Assembly (NCBI RefSeq): GCF_963169125.1 | Contig: NC_084793.1 | Span: 134,766,297-134,830,296 of the forward strand | Direction: 5' to 3' | Source of the DNA: Humulus lupulus | Lineage: Eukaryota; Streptophyta; Magnoliopsida; Rosales; Cannabaceae | Length of the DNA: 64,000 nt | In this document: in pieces, positions 1 to 11,302 of the stretch | Layout: every line of letters starts with the position of its first letter | Numbering within the stretch: the stretch's first letter is position 1 | The notes under the pieces: model-generated | The model's input: only the letters and a program-made list of their open reading frames with translations | Told to the model about the DNA's origin: nothing | Database searches by the model: none | Translations under genes and position numbers: made by a program

Positions 1-240
1 CGACTCCCTTTCTCGTATTTCTTCCCTAACTCTCACTCTGCCTCCTTTCTTGAACGGATTTGTGCATATGTGCATGTCTTCTTCAAGCATGTGTGCTTGA
101 ATACGTGCATCATCCCCCATCACGAATCTGTGCTTGAACAAATTGAATTGTGCTACCTCACATGCTTGTTTCCAATTAGTTTCTAGGAATGGCATGGTCA
201 ATAATGCGAATGGGTCATGAACCATGCGAACACCAGGTAC
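1..240 (-). CDS. Possible exon of an unidentified gene, running off the left edge
   Basis: The minus strand is open for 80 codons from 240 to base 1 with no stop, and the frame continues out of the window. The translation is mixed and protein-like, with segments such as [17 protein letters not shown] and a basic, glutamate-rich end ([15 protein letters not shown]). Just upstream on the minus strand, bases 241-245 read GGGGAAAAG into the frame, which could serve as a splice acceptor. I do not recognise the family. The base composition is clearly less AT-rich than the adjacent 241-4327, which supports an exon. It could also be a decayed retroelement or a chance frame. Confidence 0.35.
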
Positions 241-1029
241 TTTTCCCCAACTCTCTACTCACACATGACAAGAACCCACATCAAAATAAAGTTTACACTT
301 ATAAGTCAAGGCATAAATTTTCAGGATAATTGAAAACGATAAACGGTTGTCCACAAATCTAATCTATTATCATATTGACATTTACAAGCAAAAATCGTAG
401 CTTTAATAAATGTGATAATAAGAAAAGTGGTTTCAAAAAACAAACATTTAGCTGTGTGTAATAACTAAATATTTGACAATATTATTTTCTTGAACGAGCC
501 TTTCTCAAAAAAGAACAAAATCAAAATATATGATTTTGTTTAATTATATGCCCTATGTTTCATTTTAATTTGATATTCTTTTGTTGAGCAAGGGTTGGTG
601 ACACTTTGTTTACCTTTGGTATCATCCTGAAGTCTAAATAAAGAAAATTTATTTAGTTTTGACAAATATGTGTAAATATGGAACAACAAAATTACTAATA
701 TAGCTATATGTATTCAATACCTCAGTTATAATAGCAAGAATGCGTGATTATATTTCAATTGCACCTTCGACATATGTTTTACCTATCATACAAAAAGAAA
801 CCAGTGACTATGGAGTTTGAATCAGGTTTAATAATCTTCCTATTTTCTTGTATAGATCTCTTCTCTTCTTTGCTTAATTAAACCTTCAAACCAATTCCAG
901 ATAAGTTTTTTTCTTGGTTCTCAAACGAGCTTCACAACATCTGATTCATAACCAAGTGGTGTCAAAAAAAAGAGCCCTCAGAACTTAGATCCGCCAAATC
1001 ATCATGTAAAACTTAACTCGTTATAATAT
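241..1029. other. AT-rich intergenic DNA, no gene seen
   Basis: No long frame, RNA gene or clear repeat was recognised. The stretch is rich in A/T runs and ends in a TA microsatellite at about 1030-1058. Confidence 0.5.
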
Positions 1030-1485
1030 AGATATATACATATATATATATATATAACAATTATTTTATAGGAACTTCATTCTAAGCCTTATCGGTGTGG
1101 TTCTCAGTGTTTCTCGACCCGTTAACAGTTTTCGACGCGATTTTTTTATGACCGTATATATTATAGCTATTTAGAACATCTTACAAATTTTCTATAAATT
1201 CCGAATAGTTTACAGTGCCGAAAACTAGATTCAAACATGTTGATTTCCACGCTCATAAAAAAAATTAGTCACGCATGCAACAACATGTTTGAACCTAGTT
1301 TTCGGCACTGTAAACTATTCGAAATTTTCTAAAAATTTGCAGGATGCTCTAAATAGCTACAATATACACTGTAATAAAAAAAATCGCGCCGAAAACTGTT
1401 AACGGGTCAAGAGAACTGAGAGCCCTACTGGCAGGATTTAAAGTGAAACCCATATAAGAGAATTCTTATATATATATATATATAT
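1030..1485. mobile_element. Fold-back / MITE-like inverted-repeat element
   Basis: Two long arms are reverse complements of each other. The outer left arm (about 1099-1135, containing GACCCGTTAACAGTTTTCG) pairs with about 1385-1427. The inner arm (about 1196-1240, TTTACAGTGCCGAAAACTAG) pairs with about 1285-1325. Weaker complementarity extends outward to TA repeats at both sides. There is no coding capacity. This is typical of a non-autonomous DNA transposon able to form a hairpin; the superfamily is not determined because the flanks are TA-rich and hide any target duplication. Confidence 0.75.
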
Positions 1486-1634
1486 GCTTTTGGCAGCACC
1501 TATTCATCAATCAAAAACCACTAAGAATGCAATGATATGTGTATCTTTATTCTTCTCCTAAGAACTTGAGAAATCATATGAAGGGATTGAGCTACTGGGT
1601 TATCAAGAATTGGACATTATACAAAGATCGAATT

Positions 1635-2005
1635 TTTTATTGGGTTTATATTTTTTTGGACCCTGTATTTTTTCTGATTATCTGTTTGGATCATGTGTTT
1701 TAAAAAATTTATTTTTGGACCCTATATTTTGTAAAATAGTTCAAATAGGCCTCTAAACTCAATTTTTATGAAGAAAAAAAATTGAATATAACAACACAGT
1801 TTTTAAGCAGAATGATTTTATTTTTGTTCTGAATTGTTAGTTTAGTGAATTATTTGTGTTTTCAGTTGAGAAAACTTTGACCAAAATTGAGTTTAATGTT
1901 CTATTTGAACCATTTTATAAAATATAGAGTCCAAAAAGTAATTTGACAAAATACAGAGTCCAAACAAATAACGAGAGAAAACATAAATATAAAATTTCAA
2001 ACTTA
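1635..2005. mobile_element. MITE with long terminal inverted repeats
   Basis: The left end (about 1640-1770) contains TTTGGACCCTGTATTTT, TTTTTGGACCCTATATTTTG and TTCAAATAG in order. The right end (about 1880-2000) contains the same motifs in reverse complement and mirrored order (ATAAAATATAGAGTCC, ACAAAATACAGAGTCC). The arms are about 110-130 bp and surround a short AT-rich loop. No protein is encoded. Such 'GGACCCTATATTTT' inverted repeats are common in plant MITEs; assignment to a Mutator-type family is inference. Confidence 0.7.
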
Positions 2006-3080
2006 AAACTCAGATTTAGAAAAAGAAATATCCAAAGCTTACCAGTTATGGCTTTGTCTTTTACCTTGTGTAAGATATGCATTATAATTTAATATATATT
2101 AGTTTTGTCAAGAATGAAGAATTACCCTGCAATTCAAAGAACCCATAATCTAAATAATCTAATTAATCAATATCAAATATATCTTAAAGCAAGAAAACCA
2201 AACCAAAATTGTGCAGAAAAACCAAAAAAAGAAACTAATCAATAGATGGACAAAGTAGACCAACAATCGTATATGCCATAAGCAAAATAAAATTAACAAG
2301 AACTAAAGGATCGGAGAATGAGATTTACAAAAACAAAATTACAAATATTTCGTCCCGAAATTAACAGAAAGAAGAAAAAAAAAAAGATAAATCTATGTTA
2401 GACCCAACGTTATTAAGAAAAAAAATCACTGAATAAATCTTATTTTAACTCATAACTTCTATCAAGATGGTGTGCCAATAATCTATAATTATGTGCAACT
2501 TGATTAAACATTTTATTTTTGCAACAAGCATATTTAACCATGAATCATGATCAATGCACATAAACTGTGAAGGAAGACTTCTATACACAAATATATTTAT
2601 ATGATAATTCTTGAGATCAATTAAGTAGGGTAGGAAAACAATAAATGAAAAGCATTTTGTTGTTATCTCAACATAAGAATCAAATTTTAAAATCTAAGGT
2701 GCCAAGCCTAAACCAACTTAGTTGTTGTTTGATTCCTTCATCTTACATATAGATTTTCCTGCAAGCAATCAATAAAAAAAATAGAGCTAAGGTTTGTATT
2801 TTTTTTGCTTGAATGTTTCCTGATAAAAAAAGGAGAGGAAAGCAATAAAGCAAATATATCTTAACGAAATTAAAACAATGGATGAAAGAAATATTACTAC
2901 ATCTGCGTACCTGGAGAGATGGTAGTAGCTTCTCCCTTACTAATGTGTAAAGCAAAATTACTATTTACTCCTTTGTTAAATAAATAAATTATTTAAATTT
3001 ATTAAGAAATAAGCAGAAAAAAGAAAATAGTGAGAGACTTAATCCGGAAAACGAAAAATGGACACAGTAGCTTATCATAG
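2006..3080. other. AT-rich intergenic DNA, no gene seen
   Basis: The stretch is dominated by A/T runs. The only longer frame (2743-2955, minus) has low-complexity hydrophobic content and no recognisable domain, so I treat the stretch as non-coding. Confidence 0.5.
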
Positions 3081-3305
3081 CACTCCCGAGGTAAAATATC
3101 TAATATTTTATAATATAGAGAAAAAAATTGTTAAATAGTATTTTAATAGGTAATGTAAAGTTATATTTTTTTACCTAAATGAATAATATTTCTCTATATG
3201 TAGTGAAATACTATTTATCAAGATATAAATATTTTATTATTTTTTTATAAATTATTGTATATATATGAGTGTGATATTATTATATTTAATTATTTTATTT
3301 CTTAA

Positions 3306-3768
3306 AATGAATAAAATATATTTTTTTAAATATAATATTTAAATGATGTAGAGAAAAAATAGAGAAGCTGATGTATGGTATAATGTAAAAGTTTGAGGTA
3401 AATTATAAAAAAATATGTTTTGGTGGTGTATTTTGTAATACATTTTCTCTATAATATTTAGCTCATTTATACATATATTTATAATAGTTATGCACAAACT
3501 CCAATTAATCCATATCTACATTTACATAACATTTAGATATCTTTTATATAATATTTTAATATTATTATTTTTCTTTATAAGTTTTTTCTCTCCCATTTAG
3601 TATATATATTTTTCTTTTTCAATTATTTTATTTTACTTTAATTAATAAAATATGTTTAAAGATATAATATTTAAATGATGTAGAGAAATATATAGAGAAA
3701 CGGATGTAAGGTATAATATAAAACTTAGATGTAAAATAAAAAAATGTGTGTTTTTGGGAGATATTTTA
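3306..3768 (+). repeat. Diverged direct duplication, two copies
   Basis: Copy A is about 3306-3434 and copy B about 3637-3768, in the same orientation. Both contain ATAATATTTAAATGATGTAG, then an AGAGAAA-rich stretch, a GATGTA(T/A)GGTATAAT block and a short G-rich end. Weaker similarity extends upstream of each copy. The pair lies in an AT-rich region bounded by CACTCCCGAG (3080) and, in reverse complement, ACTCCCAATG (3786-3796), so the whole 3080-3800 could be a compound MITE. No coding content. Confidence 0.55.
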
Positions 3769-3799
3769 AAAAATGTAGTAAAGCATTCATTGGGAGTCT

Positions 3800-4327
3800 C
3801 TAGTAGATATATGAAGAATTATTCAATAATAATCGCTTTTAATACCTACCTAGTACTTCAATATTTAAGGATTTTTTATTTTAAAAAATTATTTTTATGG
3901 AAACAACATAATTTATGTGAATAATATAATAACATATATAGTATTTAATACAATAAATTTATCTATTATTCAATTTTAAAAAAAAGTCTATTATGTTTAT
4001 ATGAATATAAATTAATATATATTTAAGAAATATTAATGAATGTTAATTTTAAAAAATAAAATATTTTCTTCTCTATATTTTTATTCGTCCAAAAATTAAA
4101 GGGTGTTTTCTTTCATTGTTAAAATTTTTACTTCTTCCAAAGTGAATGAATAATTAATATATATATATATATTAGAAAAGAATAATTAATAATTTTAAAT
4201 TACTTATTTTTAATAACTATTTTGAAACACAATTATGTTTGACATTAATTTTTTTAAAACCTATATATATGTAAATTTACCATTAGATTATGATGCAATA
4301 ATTAGAAACAAATCATTACTATAGAAG
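3800..4327. other. AT-rich intergenic DNA, no gene seen
   Basis: A/T-rich, with a TA microsatellite near 4157-4173. The last five bases (AGAAG, 4323-4327) are the left target duplication of Copia-A. Confidence 0.5.
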
Positions 4328-4416
4328 TGTTAGGAATAAGTTATGCTTACTGTATATAGTCAGTTTGGTTGTTAGAGTTTGTTACTTGTATAGATGTTAG
4401 TCTAACTAACTTACTC

Positions 4417-4448
<32 letters not shown>

Positions 4449-4517
4449 TTACTCTGTAATAGTGAGTTAGAGTTAATGAGAATAAGTATTCATTTTTACC
4501 AAATCTCTTTCCTAATA
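4328..4517 (+). repeat. Copia-A 5' LTR
   Basis: The 190-bp LTR begins TGTTAGGAATAAG and ends TCCTAATA, matching 17316-17485. It contains a TA microsatellite expansion (about 4418-4448) that the 3' copy lacks, which explains most of the length difference. Confidence 0.92.
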
Positions 4518-4530
4518 TGATATCAGTGTC
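4518..4530 (+). other. Copia-A primer-binding site (decayed)
   Basis: Directly after the 5' LTR the sequence TGATATCAGTGTC resembles the usual plant copia site TGGTATCAGAGC, complementary to the 3' end of initiator methionine tRNA, with several substitutions. Confidence 0.65.
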
Positions 4531-4533
4531 ATT

Positions 4534-5233
4534 GTGATTCTCTCCTTCATTCTCCGATTCTCTTCTTGCATTTTCTTGCTCGCTTTCCTCTTCTTTGTTT
4601 CATCAGCTTCTTCCACTACTCCAGTGGTGTTTACTCACAATCTCTTTGTCAAGCTTGACAGTGACAATTTCTTGTTTTGGCGTCCTCAGATCTTGGGAGC
4701 AATCAAAGGTCACAAGCTTCAAGATTATATAGATACGGATATCACTCCACCTCTGCAATTTCTTAGTGATGACGATCGACTAGCTAAGAAGGTCAATCCA
4801 CTCTTCTCCAATTGGGAACAACAAGATCAATTGTTGTATACATGGCTTCTCTCAGCCATGGCTGAAGGCATTCTCGCACGAGTGGTAAGTTGTCCTACTG
4901 CTGCTCAAGACTGGTCCGTTATTCTTATATATTTTACCACTCAGACCTTTGTCAAAATATATCAATATCACACTAAACTCCAAAATTTGAAGAAAGGTTC
5001 TCTGTCTCTCAATTCCTATCTTCTCAAAGCGAGGTTACTAATCGATCAATTTGAGTCGTAAGCTATGTTTTGCTGTTGGTAGAGGTAATTTTGACAATTG
5101 TTTTGGAAAATCTGGTGCCTATAGTAGCTTCTCGCCTTCTCCAACAGGTTGTGGTCGACCTGTTTGCCAGCTATGTTCTCGTCCAGGTAATTTTGAATCA
5201 CATTGCTATCAAAGGTTCAATCTGGAATATCCA
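4534..5233 (+). pseudogene. gag: Copia-A gag (nucleocapsid part), interrupted
   Basis: The frame from 4534 gives 175 residues with the plant copia gag N-terminal pattern (FVKLDSDNFLFWRPQILGAI, then a WLLSAM segment). After a frame change near 5050 it continues as a second frame with a CCHC-type zinc knuckle (CQLC, then H and C in the FESHCYQRF segment, near 5170-5215). Gag packages the element RNA. The frame is cut at 5233 by Gypsy-B, and the continuation resumes at 13861. The N-terminal leader-like hydrophobic stretch probably results from reading upstream of the true gag start. Region around 5040-5060 has lost coding sequence between the capsid part and the knuckle. Confidence 0.8.
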
Positions 5234-7557
5234 TGTAACGCCCAACTAATCTAGGGTCATTACACTTTGTGTTTAAAAATAGTCTTTAACTCGTTAAGCA
5301 ATCATTTGGACTCAAAAGTGTAATTGGAATTAAACTGAGGTTTAGGTGTTAAAAATTTTGATCTAAAAGAATTAAACTCTTCATTAAAAATTTAACCATT
5401 TACATGGGATCCCACAAAAGGTTTTAGAAAGTATAATTACATCCAAAGATACAAAATAGTCGATCTAAGCAACAAAGTTGAACTTATAACCTAAGTCCCT
5501 CAAAATAACTCGGTTGTGGCGGTTGAACCGGCCGAAGATGCAAGCACCGCTCCAAAGCCCCCAACTCATGTTGGTCGACTTTCCCCTTGTCCTTACTTGC
5601 ACCATAGTTCCACAATACATACATAATAATCACAGCATTAACAGATAACAATTCTTACAAATAACAATTCGCATAACCCATAAGTCATAGCCACATATAT
5701 TAAATAATCATATTAGCATTCAATATAAACTATACCAAGGAACTGGCATCACCAACACCATATATACGGTCGATGCCTAGTAAAGTGTGTCTCCCGGCAC
5801 TAAGATTACAATTATACCCATAACCAAATCAATTACTAATAAGCATAATAAACAAAGCATGCAATAAGGATGCACCACCCTAGCTCATTTCCATATTAAA
5901 CGATTATAACAGTTTCTAGATACAATAGGGTCAATGCCAGCTCAACGTGCAATGTCAACTTTTCTTACCTCGAGTCCTGTGTGAAAGATGAAACGACCTC
6001 GACTGTGATCATTTTCTTGAGCCTCGCGGAAACCCTAGTCACAACGTAAATGATACACTTATTAGGGATTAAATCCAAATCCCGAGTTCAAACCAAAACC
6101 GTAGCTGCTAGGCTTCCAATCTCACTCAACACGGGAGTGGAATCGTCCCCCTAGCCTCCAAGCAGGCCCCCAAATTAGATCCTAGGAACCCCGAGCTAAA
6201 TCCCAAAGTTTCATAAAATCACCATTTCAGGGCACCTGGCGCGGTCCCGCCCATAGAAATTTGGGGCTTTCTAGGATGCTAGCGCGGTCACGCCCTACCC
6301 CAGTGTGGTCGCGCTGGTAGCTTCGAAACCCCAAATTGAAATAAAAATCCTGGGATTCTGGGACACTAGCGCGGTCACTCTAGGTCCTTGGAAACCCAAA
6401 AATGTGTTATTCCCCAATTAAATCCATGTGATTTTCCCTGCAAACTCATAACAAAAATTCGACCCCAACGGGTTTTCCAGCCAATTTCAAGCACCAACTC
6501 AACCATAAACCATCATCAAAACCCCCAAACAAAATCAAAGTACCCATAACCCAATCAAAAACACAATGGGCCATCTTTGAGTTCCAAACCCAAACTTTGT
6601 CCGTAACTCCGAAAATCCCAACACAAATTCAAGATTTCAGCCCAAATTTATGCCTCAATTCATTAGCCTATACAATTCCTATCATTAATATGCACACTTA
6701 TACAACCTAGGATCACGAATTATCAAAATTAAACTCCAATTTCCCAAAAACATCAAGAGCAACTAAGGTAAGGAAATAAAGAACAAGAGAGAATCTTCTA
6801 TACCTCTTGCTGCAAAAATTCCAAATCCTAGCTGTGAGGGTTGCTTTAATAGCTGCTAACTTCAATTTATAAGTTCTAATTCTCCTTAGGTCCACCAAAA
6901 TTCATAAACTTCTATCCTAGCTTTGTGTTCCTTTCCTTGATTGAGCATGAAGAGAAAACTAAGGAGAGATGAGTGATAGAGAGAGAACACATGAGAATGC
7001 CCAAGACTTCCACACTTAGCAGATTTTTACTAATTTTAGGGTCAAAAGACCATTTTACCCATACCTCCCATTAGTCCCTTACTAAACCTCAAGGGCATTT
7101 TGGTCTCTTTTTTTGCTTAACATTATAATCACACCACTGATCTCCAATTTATCAACTTAACCCATCAAACACAACTATTTCACCAATTAATCCCAAAAGC
7201 ATTTAAATTCCCAAAATGCCCCTAGGCTCGACCTGAGCCGAGCATATCCCCGTTGTGACTTTTCTACTAAAACCTCTCGAAAGGATCCACTCCTGCAGAA
7301 TATCACAAATATATCCACATAATAATGTGGTCTCGTGCACATAGTACATAAAAATCACAAATATACCCTAAACGGGTCAAAATTACGAAAATGTCCCTTA
7401 CTAACAAAGACAAGTCTTTAAACACATTTAATACACATAATCATGCATACTCCACCGTATAATCATATAAATCAATAATTCACTTAATTATCCCACATGT
7501 CCTCCTGGCACGCTTATCAGAGCACTTAATTCTATTAGAAAATTTCGAGATGTTACA
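5234..7557 (-). repeat. Gypsy-B 3' LTR (2.3 kb)
   Basis: On the minus strand it runs from TGTAACATCTCG at 7557 to GGCGTTACA at 5234. The first ~700 bp of the element sense (about 6852-7557) align to the remnant at 13165-13855. The rest has no partner because the other LTR is truncated. A GC-rich repeat island lies at about 6238-6370 (motif GCGCGGTC and relatives). Confidence 0.85.
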
Positions 7558-7600
7558 ACTATCATCTCTTAATAGAAATTTTGTCCTCGAAAGTTACTTA
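7558..7600 (-). other. Gypsy-B polypurine region before the 3' LTR
   Basis: On the minus strand the sequence just before the 3' LTR reads as TTCGAGGACAAAATTTC and AAGAGATGATAG, the usual G/A-rich pre-LTR stretch of Tekay-type elements, slightly decayed. Confidence 0.6.
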
Positions 7601-8378
7601 AACAGCCCGGGATACTGATCCCACATGTCTGACTCTTATTCCCAAGTCTCTTCTTATACCCTATTGTTCCTCCATAACACCCTTACCAAGGCGATAGTCT
7701 TGTTTCACAAGACTTTATCATTCCTGTCAAGTATCTATACTGGTCGCTCCTCATAGGTCAAGTCATGATGCAACTCCAAGGTCTCATAAATCAGTATGTG
7801 TGTAGTATCCGACACATGCTTTCGAAGCATCGATACATGAAACACATTATGAACTCCCGACAAAGCTAGAGGAATAACTAATTTGTAAGCTACCTGCCCA
7901 ATCCTCTCCAGGATCTCAAAAGGTCCAACAAACCTAAGGCTCAGCTTTCCTTTCTTCCCAAAGCATTTTATTCCTTTCATTTTTTAGATTAAGAGAAAAA
8001 CGTAGTCTCTGACCTGGAATTCCATGTTTCTACACTTAGGATCAATGTAACTCTTCTGTCTACTCTGCAGGGTGAGCATTTGAGCTCTAATTTTCTCAAT
8101 GGCCTCACTGGTCCTCTGAACTGCCTCATGACCCAGAGGCTTCCTCCCACCCATTTCATCCCAATAGATGGGTAACCTACATTTCCAATTATACAACATC
8201 TCATACGGAGCCCTCGAGTCCCAATACACATGTTCAAAGCATGTCCTCCAATATCTAGTTTATCCTCTTCGATTGTCCATTCAGAAAAAACCTAAGAGTT
8301 GTAGTAATCCCGCTGGTCTCTGGTTTTTAGTTTTTACCTGCTGACAAGTTAGGCACTTAACCCCATATCCCACCACAC
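7600..8378 (-). pseudogene. pol: Gypsy-B integrase remnant with chromodomain tail
   Basis: Reading down the minus strand, the first part is the end of the integrase zinc finger (CLTCQQVK near 8340-8365). Then comes a junction to GQSKR and ILEDML (near 8230-8290), with the core between them deleted. Next is a PYEMLY-type segment (8229-7984), then the integrase C-terminal part (KGKLSLRFVGPFEILERIG and HNVFHVSMLRKHV, 7980-7735). Finally a degraded chromodomain-like stretch follows (VRVLWRN, 7740-7600), with stops. Integrase inserts element cDNA into the host chromosome, and chromodomains target it to chromatin. With the catalytic core gone it is non-functional. Confidence 0.85.
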
Positions 8379-8379
8379 C

Positions 8380-9945
8380 TATTGATTAGTGGTGAAAAAT
8401 ACACATTTATTGATTTTAATAGTCAAAATAAATTAAGTTTTAATTAATATTTTCATGGAATTAATATGATTTATTTTATAAATTAAAATATTTAATTATG
8501 ATTTAATTTATTGTTAATTTGTAGGAATTAAAGTTGTATTTTGAAACTTTGAAATGAAGAGAAAAGAAAATAATTAAATCTGAAAAAAATAAAAGAGAAT
8601 AGAAAGTGGCATTTTTCTTGAAAGTAAGTGGCCCAATTGGAAGGAGAAGCCCAGGCTCATCCTTCCCCAAGCCCACCGAAGTCGAGCCACGCCGAGCCGA
8701 GCCGAGCCACGCGCCGCCGAGCCGAGTCGCCTGCCAGCCTCCCTGCGCACCACCTATCCGTGCCCCAGCGCGCCATCTGTCCCTAACAGCCTTCCTCAAC
8801 ACCCCAGCAAGCTGCCCTTCAACTAGTCTCCCACTCTCCAGCAACCTCTCATGCCCAAACCCCAAATAATTTTTTAGGTTTAGTGAGCATCTTATTTCTT
8901 TTGTTTAAATAATTTTTGTTATTTTCTATTGTTAGATTTGTATCTTTATTTATTTTTTATTTATTTATCTTTTATTTTTTGTTATTAGTTTTATTTTATT
9001 TTTAGGTTTTAAAACTTAAATAAAAAACTCATAAAATACAAAAATAATAATAATAAAAACAAAACTTGTTTTGTCAACATAAGCAATTTTCGCTTAAAGG
9101 CCAATTTGAGTAAAGTTCCATCCATGCTTACTTAGTAACCTCGGGTAACTATAATTCTAGTGCTACTGAGGGTACTAGCCGTTTTAGGAGTGCATGCAAA
9201 CTTAGTGTGAGAGAGTACCGAGATCTTGAGGTCTTAGAAACTAAGTTTGAAAGAGAAAGTTACAAGGTTCCCGAGATAGATTATGATGAACATTATTGTG
9301 ACTTTGAAAGAGTCGACCATAGGAATCATAATTCTCGCTGGACCAACCCCGTAGATCTTAGTTGGAAGCCTGAGTACAACTACCATGCACCGCCTCACAT
9401 GAATTTTGAGCAAAATTTCCCTAACTTCCCACATGAACCTCCCTATAATGCATGCACTAATACGGATTCTTTATAGGATACTTTACATACATTTATAGAG
9501 GAGCAACGAGAATTCAATAAACAATTTGTGGAAGATTTTAGGGAAACTAGTACTCAACTTTCAGAATTGACCAACGCTATTCTTTCACATAATTTAAGTC
9601 AATTCCCGTCCCAACCTGAGGTCATAACACCATCCCCTACTCTCAGTTCTAAACCCGATGAGGATGATGCTATTACCATTTGGAGTGAAACTCTTTCCCA
9701 TACCGAAATTCTTCCAACCACTCCAAAGAAAAATGGAAGCTATCATACTGATATGATAGACTTAATCGTTGAGGAAATCATAAACATATTTTCCATGAAA
9801 CATTCATCAAATTTCCTCCACGATTTTGAAACCAAACATTTTCTTTATCCTGAAAATGTTACTAACGCTTCTATTTTTGAGATGCAGGATAAAAGAAAAT
9901 TAATTTTTGATATGGGATAGTACGCAAATATGCAGTTGGTAACTC
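8380..9945 (+). mobile_element. Fragment of another LTR retrotransposon inside Gypsy-B (gag-like, Athila/Tat-type by resemblance)
   Basis: From about 8382 (TGATTAGTGGTG) the sequence no longer matches the chromovirus. The AT-rich first part and the 8640-8870 CG-rich stretch look like an LTR or leader. From about 9147 a plus-strand frame runs, with one stop at 9474-9476, to 9918. Its centre (DTLHTFIEEQREFNKQF, then TQLSELTNAIL and FPSQPE) resembles the C-terminal part of gag in Athila/Tat elements, by my reading only. The end near 9945 is not sharply defined. Confidence 0.55.
9147..9920 (+). pseudogene. Gag-like frame in the Gypsy-B foreign block
   Basis: About 258 codons on the plus strand with a single in-frame stop (after residues ACTNTDSL, 9474-9476). 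The first half is rich in Asp/Glu/Arg/His and aromatic residues. The second contains a helical EEQREFNKQF segment and a proline-rich FPSQPEVITPSPTL segment. The track's start at 9207 is a GTG and no ATG is convincing, so the N-terminus is uncertain. No protease or polymerase follows it. The likely role, if it ever was a gene, is structural Gag; the assignment rests on resemblance. Confidence 0.45.
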
Positions 9946-10320
9946 CTTCGATATAACTTCGAATTGAATGATTAAAAAAGATATGGAAAGATAAGAGAAA
10001 TATCTACAACTTCTATTTCTAAAAGTGTTTCCAGAAAGTGAATAAATCATGGTAAAAATGCGGCTTGAAGTCTCAGACTTGCGTTATAGAGCATAAACGA
10101 CGTGTGTTGAGCATCTTCAATGTAGTATTTTCCACACATAATGTCTTGAAACTCCACAATCAACACGAAATCCATCTTATTTATCATGTTTCTTCTCATT
10201 TCACTCCATATTATGTACTTGACCATTAAAACCTGAAACAAGAAGAAAACAAGCATAAATATGCGCTAAACAATCCTAAATAACTAAAAACATAACATAA
10301 AACAATCTCTAAAATAAACC
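9946..10320. other. Unassigned retroelement debris in Gypsy-B
   Basis: The sequence changes character at about 9945. It carries no convincing frame and is AT-rich near 10260-10320. I cannot assign it to a family. Confidence 0.35.
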
Positions 10321-10368
10321 TAAAATGAACCTAACATGATCCTTGCACAAGGCCTAACGAGGGAAAGA

Positions 10369-10500
10369 CCTCGCATAGCGAGGCCTAACTTGCTTGGGCA
10401 TCGCGCATGGAACCGCTAGGCACGAAACTTCCCAAACCATGAGACAAGGAAATGCGCCTAGGAAAGCCTCGCTATGCGAGGTGGATCTCGCTATGCGAGG
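10369..10500. repeat. Short palindrome repeats (CCTCGC-TAT-GCGAGG)
   Basis: Three near-identical 15-bp palindromes: CCTCGCATAGCGAGG (10369-10383), CCTCGCTATGCGAGG (10467-10481) and TCTCGCTATGCGAGG (10486-10500). They sit in a C/G-rich patch of otherwise AT-rich retroelement DNA. Confidence 0.8.
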
Positions 10501-10719
10501 CCTCTCGAAAGACGGGCACCAACTTGATGCGCCAAGGCTGGCCTGCGATACACAGCCTCGTGATACGCAACCTCACGATGTAATACAATGCCAAATGCCA
10601 AAGTGTGGCGCCAAAGTGTGGCGCTAATCTAGTGCATGTGGGGTAGACGCGAGGTCGAGCGCACTTAGGCACTAGCGAGGCCCATTTCAGTAAAACACCC
10701 CAACGTGGGGGCTGCATTA

Positions 10720-11302
10720 AGGAAACCCATTATAACCTACTAAAGAACCCATAAGTTCTCCAGTACTTAGTATAATATAAAGATACTTGGAGAAAAGGTA
10801 TATCTTGGAGATCTGAGAACAATCATCAGATACGAGGTACACGTATGGGTACGGGATGTACGAACCTGAAGAGGTCAGAGGCGTGACCCTGAAATTCGTA
10901 TCAAACAAGTAGTAGTGGTACGATTTAGTACAAAGAATGGTGGCATTAACTACATGCCTCTGACCTTGTACCAGGGTCGACACCACAACCCTCTGCACCA
11001 CTACGACCTGTGCCACTACCTTGATAGTGTACCCATGTACTATCTTGTCCCTAGGGACCACCATGTATCAGGAGTCATTAGAGCTCCACTATAAATAGAT
11101 TCTCACCCCTCTAACAAAGGGGTTGGAAAATTTATTGTATACAGAGGTAGTTAAGCAATATACGTGTTTTCCTCCATAGTTACTGTTCTACACTCTTTTT
11201 TTTCAAGCTTATCATAAGTACTATTTACTTAGTTTTAGTAACACCCTTTGAGTTTTCCGACTATCTATCGTTGACGAGTTCTCACCGTCAACAAAATCTA
11301 GT
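10720..11302 (+). repeat. 3' part of a plus-strand LTR (fragment)
   Basis: A TATA box (CTATAAATAG, 11089-11098) is followed by about 200 bp ending CACCGTCAACA at 11302, where Gypsy-B sequence resumes. The ending GTCAACA is the same as in the solo LTR at 38741-39494, which suggests a related family. The start of this LTR is not resolved (it may include 10320-10720), and no 5-bp duplication is visible. Confidence 0.5.

Noticed and set aside
2743..2955. 70-codon minus-strand frame in AT-rich DNA
   Set aside because: Low-complexity hydrophobic product, no domain, no splice or promoter support.
8503..8869. Frames on both strands over the CG-rich patch of the foreign block
   Set aside because: The repetitive CGAGCC composition opens both strands; no domain. 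Treated as LTR or leader DNA.
10369..10500. CRISPR-like array of palindromes
   Set aside because: Only three 15-bp units at unequal spacing in plant retroelement DNA; no spacers of constant length or cas genes.
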